A DNA stretch of 64,000 nt from Humulus lupulus (GCF_963169125.1 NC_084802.1:111852903-111916902), one strand, 5' to 3'. Positions 1 through 10,705 are shown, numbered from the stretch's first letter. Translations and numbers: made by a program. Notes: generated from the sequence alone by a model not told the origin.

Positions 1-9
1 TAAGCCTTA

Positions 10-411
10 TTAGCAACTTGGGGTGTTACATAGCATGTCATTGGCACTTGTCACATTTTCTCGCGAAATCGCCCGCATCCTTTTCAACGGTAGGCCAATA
101 ATACCCCTATCGTATGGCCTTTTTTGCCATGGATTGCCCCCAGTATGATTTCCACATTCTCCTTCATGGATCTCTTGCAGAACCTTCAAAGCCTCCCCCT
201 TGTCTATACACCATAGGAGCAGGGTGGAGAATCCTCTTTTATACAAAACTCCATCTACTAGGGTGTATTGGGCGACTTTGTAAATCAGCTTATGGGTGTC
301 TTTTTTGTCCACAGGCAACGTTCTGTCACTTAAGTACCTTGAGATGGGTGTGGACCATGACTCCTTGGGAGTATTGACCATGTGAACCTCCTCTTTTGCT
401 ATGCTTGGCAT
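10..411 (-). pseudogene. R1 pol: linker and integrase zinc-binding start, frameshifted
   Basis: The segment encodes the region between the second RNase H and integrase. Near its end is the beginning of the His-His-Cys-Cys zinc-binding module (HEGECGNHTGG). Soon afterwards the frame shifts and the remaining 30 or so residues no longer resemble integrase. In the family this domain helps integrase bind the LTR ends. The catalytic core should lie beyond the left edge. It follows R1's second RNase H on the minus strand. Identification rests on similarity to the same block in R12 and R13. Confidence 0.75.
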
Positions 412-843
412 GGAGAGGTATTCAACAGGGATGGACTCAAGCGTGTCTTCATCTCGGGTAGAGGCGAGTATTGCGAGAGCATCGACATTCCTGTTTTGCT
501 CTCTTGAGATTTGTTCTATGGTGTATTTTTTGAACTAATCCAAATACCCTTTTACTTTGGCCAGGTATGCAGCCATTTTTGGGCCTCTAGCTTGATATTC
601 TCCCTTCACCTGAAATGCTACTAACTGTGAGTCACTAAAGACATGCAAATGTGTTATCTTCAACTACCTGGCTAGTCGCAGGCTAGCTAATAGTGCTTCG
701 TATTTCGCTTCGTTATTGGAAGCTTCAAATCCGAATCTAAATGCACAATACATCTTATGTCCCTCAGGTCCCATCATTACAATGCCAACGTCGGCTCTTC
801 CTTCGTTTGACGCCCTGTCCACATGGAGGCTCCATTCTTCAGG
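412..843 (-). pseudogene. R1 pol: second (archaeal-like) RNase H, with stops
   Basis: Reading the minus strand by eye gives a recognisable second RNase H: HVDRASNEG (first Asp, with the usual Gly changed to Arg), NNEAKYEAL (Glu), FSDSQLV (second Asp) and NRNVDALA (last Asp). At least two in-frame stops interrupt it (in the LAR*LKI and YLD*FKK contexts), so it is dead as a protein. In Tat elements this extra domain is thought to supply the RNase H activity that the first domain has lost. Confidence 0.75.
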
Positions 844-1314
844 CTACTTTTCCCCTCTGCACATTAGCTCATTTTCTTCTATTTCTCCCTCCTGATGGGG
901 TTGGTAGGCAAACTCAACTATAAAATCTGCAAGTACCTGCCCGTTGACCGAGGTCCTTGGGGTATAAATGATGTCAAATTGACTTAACTCAATTGACCAT
1001 TTTAGCAACCTTCCTAAGGTCTCCTGTTTGTGCAAGACTTGACACAAAGGGGTGTTGGTGAGCACTTCAATAGCATGAGCGTGAAAATAGGGCCTCAACT
1101 TTCACGATGCCACTACCAAAGCATATTCTAACTTTTCTATTTCTGGGTACCGGGTTTCCGCGTCTACCAACCACTTGCTGACATAGTATACAGGTAGTTG
1201 ATGCTTCTTTTCTCCTTTGACTAGGGCGGTGCTTATAGCATGTTCTGATAATGCTAAGTACAAGTACAATTTTTTCTCCTTTTTCTGGCTTAGCCAAAAA
1301 GGGCGGTTTTTCAA
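844..1314 (-). pseudogene. R1 pol: first RNase H remnant
   Basis: Two overlapping minus-strand pieces in different frames cover the gypsy RNase H that normally follows RT. One includes YLYLALSEHAISTALVKG, the other VLTNTPLCQVLHKQE. Gypsy RNase H normally begins with a catalytic Asp in a DAS-like context; here it reads LALSEHA, so that residue is absent, as it is in R12 and R13. A frameshift near 1100 separates the pieces. Confidence 0.75.
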
Positions 1315-1342
1315 GGTGCTCCTTTAGCTTAGCTAAGGCTTC

Positions 1343-1996
1343 TTAACACTCTTCACCCCAAGCGAACTTTTTGTTCCCTTTTACGATGTTGACGAAAGGG
1401 AGGCACTTGTCAGTGGATCTGGAGACGAACCTATTAAGAGCGGCTACTCTCCCTATTAAGCATTGCACCTCCTTCTTGTTTCGTGGCGTGCTCATTTCCA
1501 ATAATGCCTTAATTTTGTCAGGATTGGCCTCAATACCCCGAGAATTCATCATAAAACCGAGGAACTTTCCTGACGAAACTCCAAAGGTGCACTTGAGCGA
1601 GTTTAGCTTCATTCTGAATTTTCGGAGGGTGTTAAACATCTCACCAAGGTCGCTTGTGAGCTCTTCTGCCTTCCTTGTATTTACTAACATATCATCTACA
1701 CATACTTCCATATTTCTTCGTATCTAATTGGCAAACATTCTGTTTACCAACCTTTGATAAGTAGCACCTGCATTCTTTAAACCAAAAGGCATTACCTTGT
1801 AGTAATAAAGCCCTTTGTCTGTTATAAACGAAGTCTGCTCTTCATCGGCCGGGTTCATGGGTATTTGGTTGTACCTGGAATATGCATCCATAAAGCTGAG
1901 TAGCTCGTGCCCAGTCGTGGTGTCTACTAACTGATATATCCTAGGAAGTGGGAAGCTGTCCTTAGGGCATGCTTTATTGAGGTTAGTAAAATCCAC
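1343..1996 (-). pseudogene. R1 pol: reverse transcriptase, one internal stop, CVDD active site
   Basis: The minus strand encodes most of a Ty3 reverse transcriptase: NKACPKDSFPLPRI, SFMDAYSRYNQI, the PFGLKNAGATYQRLVN block, then the active site and the thumb. A single stop lies between the 1724-1996 and 1343-1711 pieces. The active-site block reads VCVDDML where the family has VYVDDML, so the Tyr before VDD is Cys. Both aspartates remain. The first catalytic Asp is in FMDAY. With the stop and the Tyr change, activity is unlikely. Confidence 0.88.
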
Positions 1997-2232
1997 AAAA
2001 GTCCTCCACTTTTCATTGGGCTTCGGGACTAAAACTGGGTTGGATACCCATACTGGTAGAATGTTTCTCAGATAAACCCATTTGCCTTCAACTTGTCAAC
2101 TTCTTCTTTCAGGGCAGCGTATCTTTCTGGATCTAGCGCCATCCTTTTTTGTCTTACAGGTCCTGCTTTTGGGTCGATGTTCAAGTGATGGCACATGATC
2201 GATGGATCTATCCCAACCATGTCCATGTGACT

Positions 2233-3101
2233 CTAGGCGAACACATCGAGGTTAAAATTTAGAAATTCTACCAGCTTTACCTTCACGATTTCCAGAAGAT
2301 TTCTCCCTGCCTTCAATTTCCTCACCGGCTCAGTCATAACCGTGACCTCTTCCAACTCCTCCACTGGCTCGGCCCTGGGTTCCTCCGCAACCCACGGGTC
2401 CAATTCGTGTGGGTTTGTGCTTCCATATACTACCATTGCCATTGGCACTGACAGTTTTATGGCTATGCAGAAGGATGTGTTATAACATTCCCTCGCTTCC
2501 TTCTGCTCTCCTTTCATGCTTGCTATCCCCCCAGAAGTCGGGATTTTATGGCCAAGTGATATACTGAGGTTATCGCCTTCAATTCTCTTAGGGATGGTAT
2601 TTCTAATACCGCATTGAAGGCCGAGGCACAGTCTCACACGAAAAAGTTTGCCATTATGGTGGTTTGTCTTGGTTGTTCTCCCATGGTGAGGGCTAATTCA
2701 AGTGCACCTATGGGCTGTATCGAATCTCTTGTAAATCCATAAAGGGAGGTGTTGCAGGGCTTTAGGTGCCTGATGTTCAGTCCCATCTTCTCTAAAGCTG
2801 GGCGATACAGGATTTCTACGGAGCTTCCATTGTCCACCAGGACCCAATGCACCCTCATGTTAGCAAGCTATACAGTCAATAGCAAGGAATCATTGTTAGG
2901 GAAATGCACACCCCGTGCATCTTCTTTGGTGAAGGTTATTGAGTCGTTCTCCCCCTTAAAACTCTTTGGGGGGTGTTGCTCCAAACTTAAGACACATGGA
3001 GGCAGACTTTGCCTGGCTTCCCTGGCATACTTGTCTCGCCCCTTCCTTGATTCGCCTCCGAACCCTGGCCCTCCAAAGATGGTCCTAACTTCTCCTAGCA
3101 C
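2233..3101 (-). pseudogene. R1 pol: aspartic protease and PR-RT linker
   Basis: The 2868-3101 piece gives the pre-protease region (DARGVHFPNNDSLLL). The 2634-2858 piece gives the protease, with the catalytic VDNGSSVEILY motif (Asp-Asn-Gly in place of the more common DTG or DSG, as is usual for Tat elements) and the SLYGFT flap region. The 2233-2637 piece is the linker toward RT. Stops separate the pieces. The enzyme would mature the gag-pol polyprotein in the particle. Confidence 0.82.
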
Positions 3102-3337
3102 CTCTAGGGCTACATCTCATGCCCATGGTGAGGGTACTCCTTCTTCTGGTCTTTCGTTTTCTTTGCGGATGTATCTACCCAAGTGTCCCCTGCGTATAAG
3201 CTCTTCGATTTCTATCTTCAAATGAGTGCATTCTGCGGTGGTGTGGCCAATATATTTATGATACTAATAGTATTTACTGGGGTCTCTTTTTGATCGGTCT
3301 TTTTTCATCGGCGGGGCCTCCTAAAAGAGATCTGATT

Positions 3338-4181
3338 TTAATTTGTGATGATGATATGCTCCCTAGCGTGTGTTAGGTTAGTATAAAAGGTGTATGGGGC
3401 CTGTTTGTGTTCATCAATGCGTTGGGGCTTCCGAGGCCGATCATCTCTTGAACCTTCGTAGACCTTCTTTTCCTTTGCACTACTTAGGCCTTCCCAGAGG
3501 GGACCTATTTTTTCCGGCTTTAAGGCTCTCGTGACCATCTTTGACATGAATATATTTCTGTGCCCATTCGTAGATATCGTCTAAGTCAGTGACCTCCCTC
3601 TTAAGCATGTTATCCCACAACTTACTACTCGGGCATACTCCGACTGTAATGGCCATTTTCAATTCTCCACGGGTTAAGCTTCCTAATTTGGCTGCCTCCA
3701 TATTGAACCTGTGGATATAGCTCTTTAGAATCTCATTTTCTCCTTGTTTCATGTTAGCGAGGCTAGTGCCTGACATAGTGTAATCATGCACGACGTGATG
3801 TTGTTGGAAAAATTCATCAGAAAATTGTTGCCAAGACCTGATGGACCCTGGCCGGAGTCTTTTGAACCATTTGTACGCAGGTCCCTTTAACATGACAACA
3901 AAGCAGTGGCATCTGGCCCTGCTACTAATTCCTCTCAATTTCATTAGGTCATTGAATGCATCCAGATGGTATTTGGGATCCATATTTCCTTCATAAGGGG
4001 TCATATGGGGCTCTTTGAAGTTGAATGGGGACCGGGCGACTTGGATTTCCTTAATGAAGGGTGATTCGTAATCAAACTCGTCGTCAATAGCTTTCCCTCC
4101 AGATGTGGTGATTATCTTGCTCCAAAGGCTCCTCATTTTGGTGCCTAGGTCTTGTCTTCTTTTGTTCAAGGAATCTATCAA
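3338..4181 (-). pseudogene. R1 gag: capsid-type domain
   Basis: The 3480-4181 minus-strand frame (233 codons) is a Retrotrans_gag-type domain: MTPYEGNMDPKYHLDAF, CFVVMLKGPAYKWFKRL, PGSIRSWQQFSDEFFQQ and LKSYIHRFNMEAA are the expected conserved blocks of plant Ty3 gag. A second, frameshifted piece (3338-3547) continues toward the nucleocapsid, where no clean zinc knuckle is visible. Gag forms the virus-like particle that packages element RNA. Confidence 0.85.
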
Positions 4182-4997
4182 GGTGGACGGGGTTAGCCTT
4201 TTCCTTCCCTTTGTCTTCCTGTGGAGCCATAGGAGGTGTAGTCATCTTGTTCATCCTTTTGTTGTTGAGTTCTTCCCTTAAGTCGGAGGGTTTTTTCCTT
4301 CAAGTGACTTCGACTTCGTTATGAGGGTCAGCGTTTTTCTTCTGCTTTGGCCTCTTAGACTGCTTCGATTGTCCGAGACGTTCATGCTGCTTCATCCGAG
4401 GGGTATTACAAGTGGAGATCTGAGTCCTCCCATCATCCATGGGGACTGTGGTTTCTACCCCCTCCTAGCTTTTCTATTTTCATCTAGGAAGAGGCATACT
4501 TGATTTTCCCTGTACCAAGCCATTCAACACCTCTTGCATATTCTCTAAGGGGGTTTCTAGCCTTTGGTTCTTCTGGTGTAACTCACGTATCTCCTCTTCG
4601 TAAAATTAAGACCTAGAGCTTGAGCTTATGGAATGCACTCGGGGATTCTTGTCAGGCCCTCGCTTTGAGGGACCTGGATCTTGCCGGCCAGAGTTTGGCA
4701 CCTATGGTGGCCTTTGGAGCGAGAACTGTCAAGCATCTCTCGCGGGAGCAGCCACTGATCCATGATAGTTCTCATCAGGCTGGATTGTTGGGGACGAGGA
4801 TTCCCTTTCATCTTCAGGAAGCCTGGGCTCCTTTGGTACATCCACATTTTCGGGTGGTAGAGGATTCTTCATGGAGGCCTTCAGCTGATCTCCATCGAGG
4901 TGGACCTCAACCTCCCGTGGTTCTCTTAATTTCTTAGAGCATCTTGACAACTTTCTCTGCCATAATCAATGGAAGAATAGTGGCTTGGCACGTATCC
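4182..4997 (-). pseudogene. R1 gag N-terminal region and leader, scrambled
   Basis: This stretch lies between the primer site and the capsid domain, where Tat elements carry a variable, charged gag N-terminus. Only short open stretches remain on the minus strand (for example 4626-4847 and 4729-4950), in different frames and rich in Arg, Ser and Pro. None is conserved enough to name. I see no other gene here. Confidence 0.5.
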
Positions 4998-5015
4998 TTC
5001 CCACAGACGGTGCCA
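4998..5015 (-). other. R1 primer-binding site
   Basis: On the minus strand, TGGCACCGTCTGTGGGAA begins three bases inside the LTR end. TGGCRCCGTCTGTGGG is a widespread plant Ty3/gypsy primer site at exactly this place. It resembles a tRNA-Asp-type start (TGGCGCCG), but the tRNA cannot be assigned with confidence. Confidence 0.75.
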
Positions 5016-5018
5016 AAT

Positions 5019-5583
5019 TGTTGACGGTAAGAACTCATAAACTAAGTTAGATCAAGAACTTTGTGAGTTATAAAAGAAGTAGATTCAAATCAAATGATCT
5101 TCAAGAAAATTTTCTTATGATTTCAAGAACATAAAATGTAAATGCTGAACTTTTAGAATGCAAAATAGAGAGAATGTAGAGTGTCTCTTTCCATTAACAA
5201 TGAGTGGTTACAAAATTCTCTCCAAAAATTCCCCCATTTTTCAAATGAAGGGAGGTCATACTTATAGTAAAGTACTAATGACTCTTAGTACACTGTGGTC
5301 CCTGGGGACACGACCCTGCATATGCAGTTTACAGGTGGTAGTAGAGCCAGGAGTGTGGTTGTCAGTTCTAGTTCATGCTGAGGATTTTTTGGAGCACCTC
5401 AACTTAAGTACTTGGAAGTACCTCCACCACTTGTTTAGTATGAGTGTCAGAGATTGGCTGATGAGGACCACACAAGGTACCTTACTCATACGACCACTAC
5501 TTGTCTGACATGGGTGCCTAGTTCGTACCATGTGTTCTCCTGGACACGTATGTACCAGGCCTAACATACTCCGTGCTCCAACA
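5019..5583 (-). repeat. R1 5' LTR (565 bp)
   Basis: On the minus strand the unit starts TGTTGGAGC and ends CCGTCAACA, giving a TGTTG/CAACA inverted terminal pair, and it is followed by the primer site. A TATA-like ACTATAAG lies at about 5261-5270 (minus). On its outer side is a run of 17 G plus AA (minus strand), which looks like a polypurine tract; see the findings. Confidence 0.85.
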
Positions 5584-5585
5584 TT

Positions 5586-5602
5586 CCCCCCCCCCCCCCC
5601 CC
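5586..5602 (+). repeat. Poly(C) tract, 17 C; PPT-like on the minus strand
   Basis: Seventeen consecutive C lie three bases outside the R1 LTR. Read on the minus strand this is G17-AA directly before the LTR's TGTTGG, the place a polypurine tract occupies before a 3' LTR. It may equally be a simple homopolymer at the insertion site. Confidence 0.6.
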
Positions 5603-6496
5603 TTAGTTACTTTGGGTTAGTATGGCCTTGTCTTTGTATCTCATAACACTTGACAAGGCAGATGTGTGACTTCCTTCTTAGGAGCTAGTCATAAGCAAGT
5701 TATCATGCTCTAGCAAGTGGGCCAATGTGCCTTATTGAATGATAGGTGAAGGATGCCTCACCAATGGAATGAGGCTCGAGTAACATGCCATGCAAGATTC
5801 CACAGGAAGCGAGGCGTTGGTGGGCGTGCGAGGCGACGCACGCCAGAACGTGGCCCTTCGGACCTTCATCTAGGCGTGGCATGATACACCAGGGGTCACG
5901 GATTCGCAAGGGCCTCGCGTGAGGCATGCGTTGTCGGGCGAGACGGAGTGGCTTCGCGAGGTTACTAGGCGGGTGAGGCGAGGCGAGGTGAGGCATTCAG
6001 CGAGGCACAAGGTGTCCAGCAAGGTGTAAGGGGTTCAACAAGGCGAGATGCACTAGGGGTAACGGCCTCGCAAAGGCCTTACGTGAGGCATGGGTCTCGC
6101 GTAGGGTGAGACAGTGTGGCTTCGCGAGGTTGTTAGGTTGGTGAGGTGAGGTGTGAATTCACAGCTTCGTGATGGCCTCACGTGGGGCAAGATGGGGCAA
6201 CTTCGCGAAGGCCTCGCATTGGGCAAGATGGGGCAACTTCGCGAAGGCCTCGCGTGGGGCGAGATGGGGTAGCTTCGCGAAGGCCTTGCATGGGGCATGG
6301 GTCTCACGTGGGGTGAGACATGAGGTTGCGTGGCATACCTGAGGTTACTAGGGGGAAAGCCTCACCTTTTCTCCCGTCTATTGATTGAGGCCCTTTCGGG
6401 ATTATGTCTGATTTTTTGAATTCACAATTCCTTATCCGCAGAGCCTTCCAAAGATTACACTTAAGAAGCAGTTCTCTAAGTTTCATGATGTTTTTT
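5603..6496. repeat. GC-rich GCGAGGC minisatellite region, no gene
   Basis: A degenerate, CpG-rich tandem array. The clearest part (about 6161-6298) has four copies of a 36-bp unit built on CTTCGCGAAGGCCTCGC; the core TTCGCGAAGGC contains the palindrome TTCGCGAA. A longer block with GTGAGGCATG...GGGTGAGAC...GGCTTCGCGAGGTT recurs about 165 bp apart (near 5911, 6076 and, partly, 6290). Minus-strand open stretches here (runs of PHARPSRSCP) are products of the repeat. No element could be assigned. Confidence 0.75.
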
Positions 6497-7109
6497 TGCA
6501 AACTTCACCTTAATATCCCATTTGCCAAGGTGCTTGAATAGATGCCAAGCTACGTGAAGTTTATGAAAGAAATATTGTAAAAGAAGAGGAAATTGGAGGA
6601 ATATGAGACTGTTGCACTAACTGAAGAGTGTAGTACTATATTGCAAAGGAAGTTTCCTCCTAAACTGAAGGATCCAGGAAGCTTCAACATTCCTTATTCT
6701 ATAGGAGTTATGGTTTTTTTCGAAAGCATTATGTGATATAGGAGCTAGTGTGAATTTAATACCCTTATCTTTTTTTTTAGGACTGAATTTTGGAGAAGCT
6801 AAGCCAACAACTATGACACTTTAGATAGTGAATTGGTTAGTTAAACATCCACGTGGAGTGACTGAGGGTGTCTTAGTTAAAGTGGACATATTTATCTTCC
6901 CGACCAATTTCATTATTCTTGATATGGAGGTAGATAAAAATATTCTAATTATACTTGGGAGACCATTTTTAGCTATTGTGATAGCACTAAGTGATGTGGA
7001 AAAAGGAGAATTAAAGTTAAGAGTGCAAAAGAATGAAGTGACATTTAAAGTGTTTGCTGCAACTGAGATTCATACTTCTTGTAGAATTGATGCACTAGAT
7101 GTGGTATGA
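6497..7109 (+). pseudogene. R2: Athila-type gag-protease junction and aspartic protease, frameshifted
   Basis: The plus strand reads MPSYVKFMKEIL, VALTEECSTILQRK, PPKLKDPGSFNIP and CDIGASVN, then from about 6828 HPRGVTEGVLVKVD, IFPTNFIILDME and IILGRPFLA. These are conserved blocks of the Athila-lineage gag-to-protease region, and DIGAS holds the catalytic Asp. A frameshift in the T-rich stretch 6714-6780 and several stops break it. R2 has lost RT, RNase H and integrase entirely. Confidence 0.82.
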
Positions 7110-7637
7110 GGCATAAGAGTACGAAAAAGAAGAAGGCCAAAGTTCGAGGGGGTACTCGTCTGTTCGTTGTAAATTACGACAAATTTTCTATGGAAAGTTA
7201 AAGGATGGGAAGATGGAGGCTCTTAATTTTTCAATCTTAAATAGCAAGTCTCCACACATGTGCGTACTTCGAGCCAAAATTCGAGGGAAGGATCATACCC
7301 TGGCTTACAAAGAATAGAAAATGCGGTACGTGTGTGGCTCATTATGTAAAACAAAATGCTTTTGGGAGGCAACCTAATTTAGTTTCATGTTTCCAGTTTG
7401 TTTTTGTTTTGTTTTCTTGTTTTTGTAAAAGGTTATAATGTGAGGAGGGCGACAATGAGAGTCACTGCAATGGAGCAATGCATTGGATAACATGAAAGTT
7501 TTTTTTTCCTTTTCTTTTATTTAAACATTGGGGACAATGTTTAGATTAAGTTTGGGGTAAGATATTTGATTTTTATTGCTTTACTCATTGAAGATATCTT
7601 AGTTTGTTTATGTTTAGTTTTTGTTTTGAGTTTTGTT
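7110..7637 (+). mobile_element. R2: Athila-type 3' untranslated region
   Basis: After the protease comes sequence typical of the region past the pol stop of Athila-like elements: GGGAGGCAACCTAATTTAGT (about 7355-7385), then T-rich sequence and CATTGGGGACAATGTTTAG with AGTTTGGGG (about 7527-7557). These motifs normally lie kilobases downstream of protease, so an internal deletion has joined the two ends. No coding region is seen. Confidence 0.65.
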
Positions 7638-7752
7638 TGTTAGGAATGGTGTCCTTTAAAGCATATGTATTTGACAATATTTTTATGAAATAAATAAATG
7701 AAATGAATTTTTGCAAATATTAATTGTTTATTATTATTATTTGAGTAATATC
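7638..7752 (+). repeat. R3 repeat, copy A, left part
   Basis: Begins TGTTAGGAATGGTGTCC and matches 11499-11610 (TGTTGGTCTTAGTGCCC...) through CCTTTAAAG, TTTTATGAAATAAATAA and GAATTTTTGCA. The copy stops where R4 begins and resumes at 10706. The family is unidentified; it looks LTR-like. Confidence 0.7.
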
Positions 7753-10115
7753 TATAACACCCTACTTCCTTAGAGTCGTTACCATGTGATTTATAAATGC
7801 TCCATTAGCTCGCTAATCGAGGTTTTAGGTTAAAAAGTGTGATTAAATCAAAATAAAAACTCATTTAATGAAGATTCAGTATAAAGAGTTGGTCATTCAC
7901 TAAAATTTGTAAAAATGTTACATTGAGATCCCAAAATACCGTTTTGAAATACTTTTACAATCCAAAGGTATGGTACAATCGACCTAAGCGACAAAATCGA
8001 ACGTTTAGCACGCGTTCCTTAAAACAACCCCAACCATTGCGGCCAGGTAGGCTGAACATGTACACACTGCTACATGCCCTCCAACTCATGGTTGTTAGAC
8101 CTTTTCCTTGCCCTTACCCGCACCACAGAGCACCTGTGAGCTGAGGCCCAGCAAGAGAACTTCAAGCACAACATACAATAATATATTACAAGGAATACAC
8201 ACTTAATCGAAGACAATGACCAATTACAAGCTTTTATTGAAACACAAAACAACACAACAATATAATAGTACAATAGCACAACGGCATAACATCACGACAA
8301 CAAAATAGTATAATAACACAATAGCACAACATCATAACAACACCATCACAGTAGTATAATAGAAAAATAGCACAACGGCATAATAGAACGACAACACAGT
8401 AGCATAGTTGTGACCTTCGCCGATCGAGGTGCACTAATAGGCACCAAGTCTGCGACCTTAACCAACATGGTGTGTACGTCACCCTTGAGGGTCTCGCCCT
8501 GGAAATCTACATTCAGCATGCTTAACGTTGATCTCGGTCCCTTGCCGCTTCCGGCTCTTGCCGTTCCTAGCTCTTGCCGAAAATTCATAATCACATGTAT
8601 GACATAACAACTATAAACAATACATACAATGATAAACATCACAAAGCTCTATGGGCACAAACAGTTCTCTTACCTGGTGTCCCGAGTTGATAACCCAAAG
8701 CCATCCCAAGCACGACTCCTAATCCCGAGCCTAAGTAGTAAAACCTAGTCACAATGCCATAACAAATAGATATCCATAAATCTCTAATCAGTTTAGAACT
8801 TTGAATTAAAATACTAGCCTTCGGGACCTCAGATTCTACTAAACCGGGTAGTAGAATCCTTCCCGAGCCCTAACATTTGGGTTCCCAGGCTTAAACCCTC
8901 ATTTGGCCAATATTTCCCATTTGAGCTACGGCCCAACCCTTAAAGGCCGCAGCGCGCTTAAGTCAGAGAGCATGGCTCTCTCTGCTGAAGGACACGGGCT
9001 GCGGCGCCTGGGAAAATTTCTGAGGCTTCCAAGCATTTGAGTTCATGCGGGCTGCGGCGCCTGAAGAACAGAGTCGCGACTCAGACCTATGAACCTAGTT
9101 TTTCCCTTGCGTTTTCTCAAGATAACTTCACCAATCCCCACCTAAACTTTCCTCAAACCAAGAATCACATCCCAATCTTATAAAACCATAGTATGAGCAG
9201 CATATAACCATTAAATCTAAGCTAAAACTTCAGCATGATTTAGAATCCCAATATTTCAGCTCAAAACTCTAAAACACCCAAAACCAACTTGAAAAGTTTA
9301 GTAAAACAGACCATAGATCTTACCTCAACTATGTAGTCATGACCCCAAGCTTCTCCTAATCTACTTCTAGCCCCATCCTTTAGTCACAGCCTCGTGAACT
9401 CAGGGAAATTCTCAACCCTTTTTCTTCAATCTTCCAAAGCCTCTTCTAAGAATGAGAGAGAGTCCCAAACGTGGATGAAGGAGAGAGAGAGAGAGTCTTT
9501 TCCTTTTTTTTTCCTGATGTTTCTCCAGGTTTCTAAGTGTCTTATCCCTTTCCCAAAAGATCAAAACGCCCTTTAGACATAACCTTATCCTTTAATGGCC
9601 CCAAGGGAAAAATCATCATTTTCCACGTTTCCTGCTAATCCTTAAGTAATCCTATAAATCCCCATTCAATCCCCAACACTCTTAAATAACACGAAATCAC
9701 CACCTATTACTCTGTAATTCCTTAACACAAAGTATGTTAACAAAATATCCCTAGGCTCCCCCCGAGCCGGGTATTCGACCCCGTTGTGACTATTCCGATG
9801 ATCCGCTCCCTAGGATCGTCTCGGACCACACATCTCAAATATATCCCCATAACACTGGGGTCCCACTCACAATATAAACATAATTACATTTATGCCCTCA
9901 ACAGGCAAAAATTACAAACATGCCCCTGTTACAGAAATGGGCCCACAAGCATATTTAATACTCACAAACATGCATGTCTAATCACATTACCACACAATTC
10001 ATTTATATAAAAAAATCATGTATATAATCACTTACTCGCTCATATAATCCTAATTAGGCCCTCTAGGCATTGTAGTCAAGGCCCTAAACCTTAATAACAA
10101 ATTTGGGACGTTACA
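7753..10115 (-). repeat. R4 3' LTR (about 2363 bp)
   Basis: On the minus strand it starts TGTAACGTCCC (10115) and ends GGGTGTTATA (7753). It shares ordered blocks with R8, for example AGCCTTCGGGACCTCA with ACTAAACCGGGTAG (plus strand, 8817-8855 versus about 32714-32750), and with R9's LTR around the AACATGTACACGCC block. The GC-rich patch 8950-9070 corresponds to GC-rich patches in R8 and R9. No gene is inside. Confidence 0.82.
8233..8400. repeat. 47-bp degenerate tandem repeat inside the R4 LTR
   Basis: An AATAGCACAAC motif recurs at 8271, 8319 and 8365 (spacing 48 and 46) within an A/C-rich array. Open frames on the minus strand here are Tyr/Val/Leu-rich repeat products, not genes. Confidence 0.65.
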
Positions 10116-10118
10116 ACT

Positions 10119-10130
10119 ATCCCCTCCTTA
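10119..10130 (-). other. R4 polypurine tract
   Basis: On the minus strand AAGGAGGGGATA lies immediately upstream of the LTR start, identical in core to R9's tract at 29723-29734. It primes plus-strand DNA synthesis in this family. Confidence 0.75.
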
Positions 10131-10172
10131 TAAAAATTTCATCCTTGAAATTTGGTCAAACATCTCAGGATA

Positions 10173-10373
10173 CTAATTTCGTAAACATGAACATATCTCC
10201 AGGGTCAGGTCCTTTACCTCATCACTTCTTTGCAACACATTTAGAAGTACGATAGTCTTAATCTGTAGGACTTTTACTCTTTTATCCAGAATTTCCACTG
10301 GCTTTTTCCTTACACGATAAGGTTCACTGAATTTCCAGGATTTCCTCACCCAATCAAGGGTCGTACTCGTCAC
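10173..10373 (-). pseudogene. R4 pol: integrase C-terminal (chromodomain-like) remnant
   Basis: The minus strand encodes EPYRVRKKPVEILDKRVKV followed by decayed sequence. EKPV-ILD-R-KVLRNKEI is the block just before the chromodomain-like tail of plant chromovirus integrases, located just upstream of the 3' LTR. The usual VKVLW...VEEATWE part is only faintly recognisable (LNVLQRSDEVKDLTLE), so the tail is degenerate. No catalytic core remains. Confidence 0.72.
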
Positions 10374-10462
10374 CCCTTTTCTTCAACATTGGCACCAGTA
10401 ACACCTTTTGAGGCTCTACCCATACTGGGGTAAGATCAATCTATAGGCCCCTGGTCTAATCC

Positions 10463-10705
10463 CTATCTTATAAAACCACAGTATAAGCAACATATAACCA
10501 TTAACCACTGAATCACCATCCATTACTCGGTAATTCCCGAACACAAACTATGTTCACAAAATATCCCTAGGCTCCCCCCAAACCGGGTATTCGACCCCGT
10601 TGTGACTATTCCCGTTATCTGCTCCCTAGGATCATCTTGGATCACACATCTCAAATATATCCCCATAACACTGGGGTCTCACTCACAATATAAACATAAT
10701 TACAT
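10463..10705 (-). repeat. R4 second LTR copy, partial and internally deleted
   Basis: Positions 10463-10504 match 9173-9213 (CTTATAAAACCA...CATATAACCATTA). The sequence then jumps to match 9690-9890 (TATCCCTAGGCTCCCCCC, GGGTATTCGACCCCGTTG, CCATAACACTGGGGTC). Relative to the full LTR about 475 bp are missing. The copy ends abruptly at 10705 against R3. Confidence 0.75.

Larger units (their letters stand above)
1..5583 (-). mobile_element. R1: Tat-type Ty3/gypsy retrotransposon, 5' two-thirds, decayed
   Basis: Read on the minus strand, the order is 5' LTR (5019-5583), primer site, gag, protease, RT, RNase H, second RNase H and the start of integrase, which runs off the left edge. The gag-PR-RT-RH-INT order marks Ty3/gypsy (Metaviridae-type). 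A second RNase H between the first RNase H and integrase is the known hallmark of the plant Tat lineage. All frames carry stops or frameshifts, so no full polyprotein can be made. The 3' LTR lies outside the window, so no TSD can be tested. Confidence 0.88.
7753..10705 (-). mobile_element. R4: chromovirus-type Ty3/gypsy, internally deleted and truncated
   Basis: Minus-strand order: partial second LTR (10463-10705), short internal remnant with integrase C-terminus (10116-10462), polypurine tract, then 3' LTR (7753-10115). The LTR ends resemble those of R8 and R9 (TGTAACG...GTTATA, against GTTACA elsewhere). R4 was inserted in R3 copy A; its right end and roughly 45 bp of R3 are lost. Most of gag-pol is missing. 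Confidence 0.8.
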
